DNA of 8,337 nucleotides from CAIOZW01 sp049317725 (GCA_049317725.1 JBMOHS010000169.1:1-8337), one strand, 5' to 3'; shown: positions 1-7,210, counted from the stretch's first letter. Notes: a model not told the origin generated them from the sequence alone. Made by a program: numbers and translations.

Positions 1-304
1 CTCACCAGCCTGAATCAGGGATGCTGAGAGTTGAATCCTGTCTCATCTGGCGCTCCGGGAAATTCTGATGAGAAATGCGGGCTAAATCTCTGCTTGGCAA
101 CGGTTTGTGAGTTGGATCCTGGAGGAGAAGGACAGGGAGCAGCTCTCACTCTACCCGACAACCTTTGATCTCCACTTGCCGGTAGGACCTCCTTCCCAAC
201 CTGCCTCTTTTTCGTCAGTTGGCCTCCTGCCCTTCCTCTCTCTTTTCTCAATGCCAACACGAATCTCATTCGCGTCTGATTGCCTCGTCAGAGGTAGGGC
301 CGAA
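1..304. other. Intergenic stretch with no supported gene
   Basis: I see no convincing gene here. The open frames that cross it lack a ribosome binding site and have low-complexity, arginine- and proline-rich or otherwise unlikely translations. There is a 7-base inverted repeat (TCTCATC at 41-47, GATGAGA at 67-73) with a 19-base loop, and a pyrimidine-rich run around 225-250. Neither is strong enough to name. The stretch lies downstream of the terminator of the minus-strand gene, so it could contain the start or end of a neighbour outside the window. Confidence 0.6.
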
Positions 305-342
305 AAGAGAAAAGGCCTGGGTTTCCCCAAGCCTTTTCTCTT
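305..342 (-). terminator. Intrinsic (Rho-independent) terminator of the secreted-protein gene
   Basis: Two 17-base arms, 305-321 and 326-342, pair around a 4-base loop. Sixteen of 17 pairs are Watson-Crick. The exception, 317 with 330, is a C/A mismatch in a plus-strand transcript but a G-U wobble in a minus-strand transcript, so the hairpin is best as minus-strand RNA. Reading on the minus strand, a short U run (TTTT, 306-303) overlaps the base of the stem and follows it, and the matching A run precedes it. It starts 44 bases after the stop codon of the minus-strand gene, the right place to end that transcript. Confidence 0.85.
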
Positions 343-344
343 GT

Positions 345-385
345 AAGTCAATCGAAAGGATTGACTTGGATTAGTCAACCAATCC
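345..385 (-). repeat. Overlapping small inverted repeats between stop codon and terminator
   Basis: Three short stems lie between the stop codon of the secreted-protein gene and its terminator. AAGTCAATC (345-353) pairs perfectly with GATTGACTT (359-367) around a 5-base loop. TTGACT (361-366) pairs perfectly with AGTCAA (373-378). GGATT (368-372) pairs with AATCC (381-385). The first two share bases 361-366, so they cannot form together. They may protect the 3' end of the mRNA or assist termination; no function is shown by the sequence. Confidence 0.5.
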
Positions 386-1513
386 TTAGTTACCCGTGAA
401 CGGGAAGACAGGAATGGTGATCGTGTTGCCAGCTCCACTTGTACCGAGACCTGTGCCAGGGCCAGTTGGGACCAAGGTCAGGTGATGGAGGTTGTGACCT
501 CCCTCGAAGTTGACCCGAGCCTGCTGATTGTAAACAATCATCGACCCGAGGATTCCTGTTGCAGCACTGGTTGAACCACCACCAACCCAGAACTTCATCC
601 ACCCAGTGCGGCCCGCGGGGATGACGCTGTCAAAGCGCGGAACCGTACGAGGCGTGTTGTTGGACAGAGTCAAGATTTCGTGACAACGGTTGCCCGAGAT
701 CACAAAGCTCTGCGACTGCTCAGCATCATCGAAGAGAAGACCGAAGATGGAGCCAACTGAGTTCATCCCCGTCAACAGATCACCTGTCGGGCGGAGAACA
801 ACAAGGAGGGTGCGGTCATTGGAAGCACGGCTTGGAATGTTCGAGAGGGCGAGCGTTGCCGGCAACCGGTTGTAGCCACCAGCAGGGGTGCCAGTGGTCC
901 GGCCATCGAGACCCGCAACGTTGGAGACTGCGTTAGCATCTCCGCCAGGAATCTGGATAGCGACTTGGCGAGCACCCGTCTGAACGTTCGTCGTACGCGA
1001 AGTGTCGTCATTGGGGTTTGTCCACAAAGCGGAGAAGGCAATTGCCCCCAGGTTCGCCTGATAGGAATCGGCGGCGCTGAGACTCCTTGTGTACAGATCA
1101 CCAATAAGGAAGTTGAAGTGGATGGGAACACCGAGATAGTTCTCAGCGATCGCCATGATGTACCCGGTTGTACCCGGATCGAAATCGGAGGTCAAGAACG
1201 AATAGGTCTGATTCGCCGTCAACTCCGTCTTGAAGTCAGCCACGCTGCAGGTGGTGTTGACGAAGAAGAAGTGAACGATGATCGGATTGGACTCGTTCGT
1301 GTTGGTGATGTTGATCTTGGTGTCCTGACCCGCAACGTTGGTGGCGTTCGACTGGTACAGGGTATAGACCAGGAGAGATCCCGCCTTTTGGTCGCTGGCT
1401 TCAGATGTCTGCGGGTAGGCCGTACCCGGATCCGCCGCAAGGGCAGACATCGACATCATGGCCACCGCGAACACCGCCATCAGGTAATGTGTAAGTTTGC
1501 GTGAGGTTCGCAT
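386..1513 (-). CDS. Secreted 375-aa protein of unknown function
   Basis: No function can be assigned. Residues 1-26 are a classical signal peptide: a basic start (MRTSRK), a hydrophobic core, and an ALA/ADPG cleavage region, so the product should leave the cytoplasm. The mature chain is rich in Asn, Thr, Ser and Gly, alternates short hydrophobic and polar runs as beta-sandwich proteins do, and has only two cysteines (89 and 277), which could form a disulfide. No membrane anchor, LPXTG motif or catalytic signature is visible. I recall similar proteins, starting with an 'SDQKAGSLLVY' type segment and containing 'NFLIGD', as hypothetical proteins in Acidobacteriota; this is memory, not a search. 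The start at 1513 is chosen over an upstream in-frame codon at 1561 because it has AAAGGAG 11 bases ahead and places the signal peptide at the N-terminus. The GC content (about 55% in a sampled 60 bases) is clearly below that of the neighbouring operon. The gene has its own terminator and is probably transcribed alone. Confidence 0.88.
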   Translation of the reverse strand: MRTSRKLTHYLMAVFAVAMMSMSALAADPGTAYPQTSEASDQKAGSLLVYTLYQSNATNVAGQDTKINITNTNESNPIIVHFFFVNTTCSVADFKTELTANQTYSFLTSDFDPGTTGYIMAIAENYLGVPIHFNFLIGDLYTRSLSAADSYQANLGAIAFSALWTNPNDDTSRTTNVQTGARQVAIQIPGGDANAVSNVAGLDGRTTGTPAGGYNRLPATLALSNIPSRASNDRTLLVVLRPTGDLLTGMNSVGSIFGLLFDDAEQSQSFVISGNRCHEILTLSNNTPRTVPRFDSVIPAGRTGWMKFWVGGGSTSAATGILGSMIVYNQQARVNFEGGHNLHHLTLVPTGPGTGLGTSGAGNTITIPVFPFTGN

Positions 1514-1916
1514 TTGTGATTTTTCTCCTTTGGGTTGGTAACCGACCCGCGATCTTTCCATTTACCAAGGATATACAACAGTCCTGATTGATTTCTGACA
1601 CGTCAACAAAATACAGGAAAATGACTTTCACGATTCTGCTCGATGCCAAAATGGAACTGATGTATTGCTCCAGGGGAAATTAAGAAAAATCGTACTCATA
1701 CTGTAATGAACTTACATCTGTATGTGTCATTCAAAATGAGTCGATATCGGTTCAAATCGTATCATGCTGCGAGCCGTCTTGGGATGCTTGCTGGTGAGTC
1801 GGGCTCACGGCCTGATTCTTATAGCACGCCATCTCGCGAACAATCAAGCCTTTTTTCCATCGAATTATTAGAAATGACAATTGGTTCAACTATTTTTCGA
1901 GAACCAGGAAGTGGAG
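1514..1916. other. AT-rich intergenic region, likely leader of the secreted-protein gene
   Basis: This stretch separates two minus-strand genes and contains no supported gene. It is strikingly AT-rich: 1681-1740 has 18 G/C of 60, against 45 of 60 in a sample of the receptor gene. It should hold the promoter and 5' leader of the secreted-protein gene and the 3' end of the receptor operon. A TTGACG (minus strand, 1606-1601) and a TATATC-like box (around 1575-1570) are present but about 25 bases apart, too far for a standard pair, so I name no promoter. Weak inverted repeats occur at 1794-1808 (GTGAG/CTCAC) and 1882-1906 (TGGTTC/GAACCA, 13-base loop). The latter lies just after the receptor stop but lacks a U tract, so it is not a convincing terminator. 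Confidence 0.55.
1525..1531 (-). promoter_or_regulatory. Ribosome binding site deciding the start at 1513
   Basis: On the minus strand this reads AAAGGAG, a near-ideal Shine-Dalgarno sequence, with 11 bases to the ATG at 1513. It lies inside the longer frame that begins at 1561, so it argues that the 16 extra residues of that frame are not translated. Confidence 0.8.
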
Positions 1917-4268
1917 TCAATCCCAGTGGAGGCGGAGGCCGAAGCGGGTAAGACGGGGCATGCCAAGGGTTTCGAGGGGAGTGCGGGCGACAGCGTAGCG
2001 CGAGTCGAAGAGGTTCTGAACAGCGAAGAAGAGGTCGAGTCCGGGCCGAAGGGGACGGGTGGCAGACAGGTCAAGAAGGGAGAAGCGGGGGAGGGGGAGC
2101 AGGTTGCGATCATCATCGAACTGTAGCCCGGAGGTGCGGAACTGGAGGGCAGCGGAGAGGAGGCGGGGGTTGGCGTAGGCCAGTTGCCAGGTAAGTTGGT
2201 GACGAGGGACCTGGGGGATCTGGCGACCGGGGAGGAGGGGGTCCTGGGGGGCATCGAGGACGGTGGCGTCGGCGAAGAGGTAGCCGGCGGTGAGGCGCCA
2301 CGCGGTGGTGAGGCGGAGTTCCGCTTCGGTTTCGAGACCGCGGGAGCGGGTTCGGCCGAGGTTGCGGCGTTGGCGGGTGATGAGGGAGGGAGTGACCGAC
2401 TCGGTGACATTGACGACGGGGTTGGCGGTTTCGGTCCAGAAGCCGGTAAGACGGACGAGGGTACGGCCGGTGACGGACCAGGTGGCCCCGGCCTCCCCCC
2501 CGGTGAGCCGTTCAGAGGTGAGGGCTTGATTGGCACGGGTGAGGGCATCGCCGACGCGGAATTCGCGGTAGAGTTCGTTGAGGGTCGGAGCGCGGAAGGC
2601 GCGGTAGGCGGACGCACGGAGCGAGAGGGCTTCCACGGGCCGGAAGAGGAGCGAGAGGCGCGGATTCCAGGCGTCTTCGGTTCGGGGGGCAAAGAAGCGG
2701 GGTTGGATGGCACCGTTGGCGAGGGTGCGCTGCACGATTCCCGCCGAGGAGTCGCGCCAAGTGTCATAGCGGAGGCTGGCAGCGAGTTGCCAGTGGCGGG
2801 AGAGCGAGACGAGGTCCTGGACGAAGAAGCCGGCGCGACGTTGGCGCCCACCGGCGCTATCGAAGCGGATCGGGCGGCCGGCGGCATAGACCAGTTCATC
2901 GCTGGTGCCGCGGACGCCGCGAATATCTGCCCCGGCGACGAGCGCGTGTTTGCCGAGACGGGACTGGGACCAATGGAGAGAGAGGCCCGCGTCGCGGGAG
3001 GGCACCGACTGTTGTCGGGTGAGCGTCTCGCTGGCGCGGTTGGCGGCGACGGCGGTGAAGGTCTGGTGGAAGCGCTGCTGATTGGCGAAGAGGGTCAGCG
3101 TCCAACGGCTTCCATCAGGCGTTTCGAGATGTCCCCCGGCGGCGAGCGATTCGGTGGCGGTACGGTTCTCTTGTAGACGGGTACCATTGTCGCGGTCTTC
3201 GTCGAAGAGGGAGCCGCGCAGGAAGAGGGAGGCGGTCTCACGGGGCTGCCAAGTGAAGCGGGGGGCGAGCAGTCGGTGGCGCGAGCGGGCCTCCTGGTCG
3301 GCGGCACCACGCAGCTCGGGGGCGAGAAGGAAGTAGCCGTCGGTGGTCAGCCCCTCAGCGGCGAGGCTGGCGGTGAAGTTCTTCCAGCGGTGGCCTCCGA
3401 AGAGCGTCAGGTCGTGGGTTCCGCGTGTCCCGGTGGTCAGTTCGAGGTCGATGGTCGGGCGCGGAAGGGATCGGGAGAGGACGTGGATGACGCCGCTGAG
3501 GGCGTCCGATCCGTAGAGATCGGAGCTTCCGCCGCGGACGACCTCGATCTGTTCGACCGCCCGGCGGGGAAGTCGACTCCAGTAGACCCACCCGCCGAAG
3601 GCGTCGTTGAGGGGAACACCGTCGGCGAGGACGAGGGTCCGGCTGGCCCCTGTCGCACCCACGCCGCGGAGGGAGACCCCCTGGGTCGTCGGATTGGCGA
3701 CGAGACTGCTCGAACGGCGAAAGATGCTGAAGCCGGGGACTTGGCGCAGCAGGTCGTCAAAGGTCTGGGCGGCGGCGGAGTTGAGTTCGCGGCTGGTGAG
3801 GACCGTGACGCTGGCCGGCGCGTCGACGACCCGTACCTCGCTGCGGGTCGGGGTGATGGTGATGATCTCGGCGACCGTTCCCAGGGTGAGGCGAATCTTG
3901 AGCGGCTGTTGGAGAGCCGCGTCATCGATCGGCTGGCGATAGGGGGCGAAGCCGCTTGCCAAGACGCGCAGGACGAGGCGGCCCTCCTGTCTTGGGAGGC
4001 TAAAACGGCCTCCGCCGTCGGTCATCGACACGGCAATCTGCCGGCCCGCCGCGTCGAGCAGGAGCAGTTGGGCCCCGGCAATGACGCCCCCCTCGGAGTC
4101 GAGGACCGTTCCCGTGATCTGTTGCCCTCCCTGGGGAGGTATGGCGGTGACTCCAAGCGGGCAGAGGCAGAGCAGCCAGAGGGCCACCGTCAGCCCCCTC
4201 CCGATCCAGCGAGGGCACGTGGGGTGCATGGACAGATTGTCGAGTGGCGACGTCAACTCTTCTTCCAT
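1917..4268 (-). CDS. TonB-dependent outer-membrane receptor with N-terminal carboxypeptidase-regulatory-like domain
   Basis: An outer-membrane beta-barrel that imports a ligand using energy from TonB-ExbBD. The 783-aa product shows, in order: a signal peptide with a hydrophobic core at about 26-42 ending VTA; a carboxypeptidase-regulatory-like beta-sandwich at about 49-128 (ITGTVLDSEGG); a TonB-box-like segment at about 134-145 (EIITITPTRSEV); a plug at about 149-265 with LRGVGATG, LADGVPLND and the diagnostic VVRGGSSDLYGSDALSG; and a barrel to the end, closing with NLFDSRYAV and a final beta strand RFGLRLHWD. The last residue is Asp after Trp, where many barrels end in an aromatic. The start at 4268 overlaps the stop of the peptidase gene (TGATG). 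A GTG one codon upstream (4271) and an ATG at 4229 are alternatives; the latter gives a more typical 29-residue signal peptide but has no ribosome binding site. The substrate cannot be told: siderophore, cobalamin, peptide and sugar receptors share this fold. No SusD-like partner is present in the window. Confidence 0.93.
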   Translation of the reverse strand: MEEELTSPLDNLSMHPTCPRWIGRGLTVALWLLCLCPLGVTAIPPQGGQQITGTVLDSEGGVIAGAQLLLLDAAGRQIAVSMTDGGGRFSLPRQEGRLVLRVLASGFAPYRQPIDDAALQQPLKIRLTLGTVAEIITITPTRSEVRVVDAPASVTVLTSRELNSAAAQTFDDLLRQVPGFSIFRRSSSLVANPTTQGVSLRGVGATGASRTLVLADGVPLNDAFGGWVYWSRLPRRAVEQIEVVRGGSSDLYGSDALSGVIHVLSRSLPRPTIDLELTTGTRGTHDLTLFGGHRWKNFTASLAAEGLTTDGYFLLAPELRGAADQEARSRHRLLAPRFTWQPRETASLFLRGSLFDEDRDNGTRLQENRTATESLAAGGHLETPDGSRWTLTLFANQQRFHQTFTAVAANRASETLTRQQSVPSRDAGLSLHWSQSRLGKHALVAGADIRGVRGTSDELVYAAGRPIRFDSAGGRQRRAGFFVQDLVSLSRHWQLAASLRYDTWRDSSAGIVQRTLANGAIQPRFFAPRTEDAWNPRLSLLFRPVEALSLRASAYRAFRAPTLNELYREFRVGDALTRANQALTSERLTGGEAGATWSVTGRTLVRLTGFWTETANPVVNVTESVTPSLITRQRRNLGRTRSRGLETEAELRLTTAWRLTAGYLFADATVLDAPQDPLLPGRQIPQVPRHQLTWQLAYANPRLLSAALQFRTSGLQFDDDRNLLPLPRFSLLDLSATRPLRPGLDLFFAVQNLFDSRYAVARTPLETLGMPRLTRFGLRLHWD

Positions 4269-4270
4269 CA
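4266..4270 (-). promoter_or_regulatory. TGATG stop/start overlap coupling peptidase and receptor translation
   Basis: On the minus strand TGATG holds the peptidase stop TGA (4270-4268) and the receptor start ATG (4268-4266), sharing one base. The preceding bases AAAGAGAAG form only a weak Shine-Dalgarno sequence, as expected if ribosomes ending the peptidase reinitiate on the receptor. Confidence 0.7.
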
Positions 4271-7054
4271 CTTCTCTTTCTTTTCCGCAGGGGCAGCCGG
4301 GACGGGGCGGTCGTTATGGTGGAGCAGGGCATTGAAGAGCAGGCGGAACTCTCCGTGGTTCTGCCAGCGGTAGCAAGGGTTGGTGGCGAAGAGGAGGACC
4401 CGTCCTTTCTCGACGGGGACCTCGACGATTGCCGGGCGTTGGCGAATCTCCCCGATCCCGCGGATGTGTCCGCTGAGTAAGGATCCCTCGGTTCCGGGAA
4501 ACCGCATCAACACCTGTCCCTGATCTGGCGCGCGGACCGTCAGGAGGGGGCCGTTGGCGTAGCGGACCGGGAGGGTCTTCTCGCGGTAGCCATAGAAGAG
4601 AGGGTGGGTCGGGGCGACCACCTCGGCCTCGACGATCGGTCCTGGCGCATAGAACTGCGCGGAGGGGCGCGATGCCTCGAGGCGGCGGGTCAGTCCGAAC
4701 TCAGGTGGAAAGAAGCTCGCCTGCCCGAGGGTGATGAGCAGCCCGCCTTCGCGGACGAATCGCTCGAGTTCGAGGACACCGGGGAGGCCCATCCCGCCGG
4801 TGATCTCCTCGGAGCTGCCGTAGGCGCCGTGGGTCTGGAACCGTTCGGTGCGCGTGTAGGCGAGGGGGCGGCTGCGCGGTTCGAGATCGAAGACCAGCCC
4901 TTTCCCGCTGCGTCCCTGGTTGGGAATGAGAATGACGTCGTACTCTTCGCGGAGCCGACCGGCGCGGACGCGCTCCTGGTGGATCAGGTCGTAGGCAACT
5001 TCGAACTGGTCGAAGGCATGTCGCACCCAGCCGACCTCCTGGGTGTTGCCCCAGGTGCTGAACATGGCGACGCGGGGCAGATCGACCTCGTGCATCCGGA
5101 CCGTCGGCCGCTCGGCGAGGCCGATCGCTTCCAGTCCGAGGGCCTCGACGGTCGAGCGCAGCCGGGAGAGCCACTCGCTGCCTGCCCCATTGGCGACTGG
5201 GATGACGAGGGATCCGGCGGGAAAGGTCCGCCCGTTGAGGGTCAAGGGCTCTTCGAGCGCCTGCATCGCCACGTCGCGCAGCCGCTGGCGGAGGGTGATC
5301 CGCGCGTTGGCTCCCTCATCCGGGATCAGGTAGGCGACGGCGCGGGGAAGCGACTGGAGGGATCCACGCAACTCCAACCGATCGACTGGCTCGGTCGGGA
5401 GGGTCAAGATGGCCGGGTCGGCACTGGCGACGATGCGCGTCTGGGTCATGAGACCGAGGGTCCATCCGGTGTCATCGTAGGTCCGCAGGTTGGGATCGGG
5501 GAAGACCTGCTTCTCCATGAGAATCTTGGCGAGACGTCCGTAGGGCTGATCGCGCTTGACGACAAAGGTCCCGACGGGAAAGCTGCCCTCTTTGAGCGAG
5601 ATCGGGGCGGTCGCCTGCCCGACCTCGATTCCCTGGAGACGCAGCAGGTTGACCGCTGTCTGGACGCGGGTCTGGTCGGGGTGCGGGGGGATGAGGAAGC
5701 CGTGCGGAGGGGTCGTCCGTCCCGCCTCGATCGAGTTGCGTGACTTGCGGTAGAAGTTCTCGAGGATCGTTTGCGGAAATTCCGAGGTCAACTGCAGGGC
5801 GCTGAGGACGGCCGTCTGCATATAGTTGGTGTTGTTGCGCAGGGACCACTCGACTTCGCGGTAGGGCGGGGAAGGGCGGTACCATTCGCGGCTGGTCTGC
5901 CCGGGTCCGCCCTCGGCCGGGGCGACCCGTCTCTTGAGGGTGTTGGCCCCGCCGTTCCCGTAGGTCTCGTACATCCGAACCATGCCGTTGTGGTTCGACG
6001 ACATGAAGGCGAGGTAGCCCGGCGACCACATGTCGACGAAGGCGTGGGTCCAGACTCCCGGCATGCCGTACTTGGTCAACTGCGCCATCTCGAAGTTGGC
6101 AAACCAGGGCAGTTCGGCGTAGAGGATCGGGTCGAGCTCGGGTTGCTGCGGGGCCTGTCCACTGAAGGTGTAGAGGAAGGGGACGGACTCGTGCAGGTCG
6201 TGCATGATCGGCGGGTGCCAGGAGAGGTACCACGTCAGCAGATTCCGCATCGTCACCTGCGAGTAGTTGGTGTCACGGTTGTTGTCGTGAAAGATGTACT
6301 TGCCCCAGTAGGGCGGGCCGCCCATCGAGTCCTCCTCGCTGGTCTCGTCGATCTTGTAGCGGTAGTACCAGTCGAGGTAGCGATCGCGCCCGTCGGGTTC
6401 AAGCACGGGGGAGAGGGAGACGATCACCTCGTCCCGGATGCGCTGGATGAGCGGGCTCTCCTCGGTCACCAACCGATAGGCCAGTTCCATGAGCATCTCC
6501 GGGGGGCCCGTCTCGCCGCTGTGGAGTCCAGCGCTGAGGTGGTAGATCGGCTTGGCGGAGGCGATGACCGCGCGCGCCTGCTCCTCGCTCAACCCCCGTG
6601 GATCGGCCAGCTTGCCCAGCGCGGCGCGGTAGTCTTCGATCCGCGCGAGGGTCGCTTCGTTGCCGATCAGGACAACGAGGCACTCCCGCCCCTCGTCGGT
6701 CTTTCCGATCGAGAGGACCCGCACGCGCGGCGAGGCCGCGGCGAGCGCGCGATAGTAGCGGTAGATCTCTTTGGTGTAGGTGAGGGTCTTGGGTTGTCCG
6801 ATGTGGTAGCCGAGGATGTCCCGCGGCGACGGCACCGCTCCCCCCTTGGGAAGGTGATCGACCAGCGGGCTGAGAAACTCTGGGCGGGTCGTCCACTCCC
6901 GCACCGAGCGGGCGAACTCCTCGTCCATCGGCACGGCCGCCGGTGACGATGGGCCTTGTCCACTTGCTGGACCCAGCCCCAGGGTGGCCGTCAGACTGAA
7001 GAGGAGCAGCAGCAGCCCCCAGGGGCGCCAAACGGGTCTCGCGGTACTGGACAT
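4268..7054 (-). CDS. Exported M14-family zinc carboxypeptidase with amidotransferase-like C-terminus
   Basis: Predicted metallocarboxypeptidase acting outside the cytoplasm and removing C-terminal residues from peptides. Residues 1-32 form a signal peptide (hydrophobic core GLLLLLFSLTA, then GPASGQ). The M14 domain spans about 70-420. LHSGE gives the zinc pair His178 and Glu181, NNRDTN (258-263) matches the substrate-binding Asn-Arg element, MHDLHES supplies the third zinc ligand (His285 or His288), and YETYG contains the likely catalytic Glu363. Two similar segments follow at about 452-512 and 574-634 (each with a GFLIP/AYLIP start and an FPxG(T/S)xV core). From about 658 to the end there is a class I glutamine amidotransferase-like region (MFSTWGNTQEVGW, ILIPNQG, GGLLITLGQ, FATNPCYRWQNH). 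It lacks a cysteine nucleophile: the only cysteines in the whole protein are 125 and 894. At 928 aa it is far longer than a single-domain carboxypeptidase but similar to large bacterial M14 proteins as I recall them. The ATG at 7054 has AAGGAG 9 bases upstream and is preferred to a TTG at 7084. It is the first gene of an operon with the receptor. Confidence 0.93.
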   Translation of the reverse strand: MSSTARPVWRPWGLLLLLFSLTATLGLGPASGQGPSSPAAVPMDEEFARSVREWTTRPEFLSPLVDHLPKGGAVPSPRDILGYHIGQPKTLTYTKEIYRYYRALAAASPRVRVLSIGKTDEGRECLVVLIGNEATLARIEDYRAALGKLADPRGLSEEQARAVIASAKPIYHLSAGLHSGETGPPEMLMELAYRLVTEESPLIQRIRDEVIVSLSPVLEPDGRDRYLDWYYRYKIDETSEEDSMGGPPYWGKYIFHDNNRDTNYSQVTMRNLLTWYLSWHPPIMHDLHESVPFLYTFSGQAPQQPELDPILYAELPWFANFEMAQLTKYGMPGVWTHAFVDMWSPGYLAFMSSNHNGMVRMYETYGNGGANTLKRRVAPAEGGPGQTSREWYRPSPPYREVEWSLRNNTNYMQTAVLSALQLTSEFPQTILENFYRKSRNSIEAGRTTPPHGFLIPPHPDQTRVQTAVNLLRLQGIEVGQATAPISLKEGSFPVGTFVVKRDQPYGRLAKILMEKQVFPDPNLRTYDDTGWTLGLMTQTRIVASADPAILTLPTEPVDRLELRGSLQSLPRAVAYLIPDEGANARITLRQRLRDVAMQALEEPLTLNGRTFPAGSLVIPVANGAGSEWLSRLRSTVEALGLEAIGLAERPTVRMHEVDLPRVAMFSTWGNTQEVGWVRHAFDQFEVAYDLIHQERVRAGRLREEYDVILIPNQGRSGKGLVFDLEPRSRPLAYTRTERFQTHGAYGSSEEITGGMGLPGVLELERFVREGGLLITLGQASFFPPEFGLTRRLEASRPSAQFYAPGPIVEAEVVAPTHPLFYGYREKTLPVRYANGPLLTVRAPDQGQVLMRFPGTEGSLLSGHIRGIGEIRQRPAIVEVPVEKGRVLLFATNPCYRWQNHGEFRLLFNALLHHNDRPVPAAPAEKKEK

Positions 7055-7063
7055 CGAGTCTCT

Positions 7064-7069
7064 CTCCTT
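7064..7069 (-). promoter_or_regulatory. Ribosome binding site deciding the peptidase start
   Basis: Reads AAGGAG on the minus strand with 9 bases to the ATG at 7054. It supports that start against the in-frame TTG at 7084, which would put ten polar residues before the signal peptide. Confidence 0.82.
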
Positions 7070-7083
7070 AATAAAGGCACCCA

Positions 7084-7097
7084 ACCGTCACGACGGT
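7084..7097. repeat. 14-base palindrome in the peptidase leader
   Basis: ACCGTC and GACGGT pair perfectly around a central AC. The site lies 30 bases upstream of the peptidase ATG and 14 bases upstream of its ribosome binding site. Its symmetry fits a dimeric repressor operator or a small mRNA hairpin; the sequence does not tell which. Confidence 0.4.
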
Positions 7098-7180
7098 GAG
7101 CACAGACCTGGATACAGACAAAAGGTCGAAGTTCGGTTGCCTCTTCGATCGTGGATCATTTGCCAACGGATTGCCAGCGG

Positions 7181-7210
7181 ATTTCAGGAGCCTGCATTTC
7201 GTCAAGTCAA
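7181..7210 (-). promoter_or_regulatory. Candidate sigma70-type promoter for the peptidase-receptor operon
   Basis: On the minus strand TTGACT (7210-7205, five of six bases of the -35 consensus) is followed after 18 bases by TGAAAT (7186-7181, four of six of the -10 consensus). It would give a leader of roughly 120 bases that includes the palindrome at 7084-7097. The match is modest and promoter usage in this organism is unknown. Confidence 0.25.

Noticed and set aside
107..346. 79-codon plus-strand open frame near the left edge
   Set aside because: It begins with GTG without a ribosome binding site and runs into the terminator hairpin of the opposite gene. Its translation shows no coding character.
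965..1504. 179-codon plus-strand open frame opposite the secreted-protein gene
   Set aside because: Arg/Val/Gly-rich with no domain and no ribosome binding site; the opposite strand has a signal peptide, ribosome binding site and terminator.
1570..1606. TTGACG and TATATC boxes upstream of the secreted-protein gene as a promoter
   Set aside because: The spacing is about 25 bases, outside the 16-19 expected for a sigma70 pair, so I did not annotate it.
1882..1906. TGGTTC/GAACCA hairpin just after the receptor stop as operon terminator
   Set aside because: Only six pairs with a 13-base loop and no U run on the minus strand.
1706..1951. 81-codon plus-strand open frame in the AT-rich region
   Set aside because: No ribosome binding site, no recognisable family, and it overlaps the 3' end of the receptor gene.
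2184..4373. Long plus-strand open frames opposite the receptor gene
   Set aside because: They are antisense shadows caused by high GC and strand bias: Glu/Gly/Ala-rich, without recognisable domains or ribosome binding sites, and fully overlapped by a clear receptor gene.
4604..6946. Plus-strand open frames of about 380-390 codons opposite the peptidase gene
   Set aside because: No family features, composition typical of reverse-frame translations, and complete overlap with a peptidase that carries all expected motifs.
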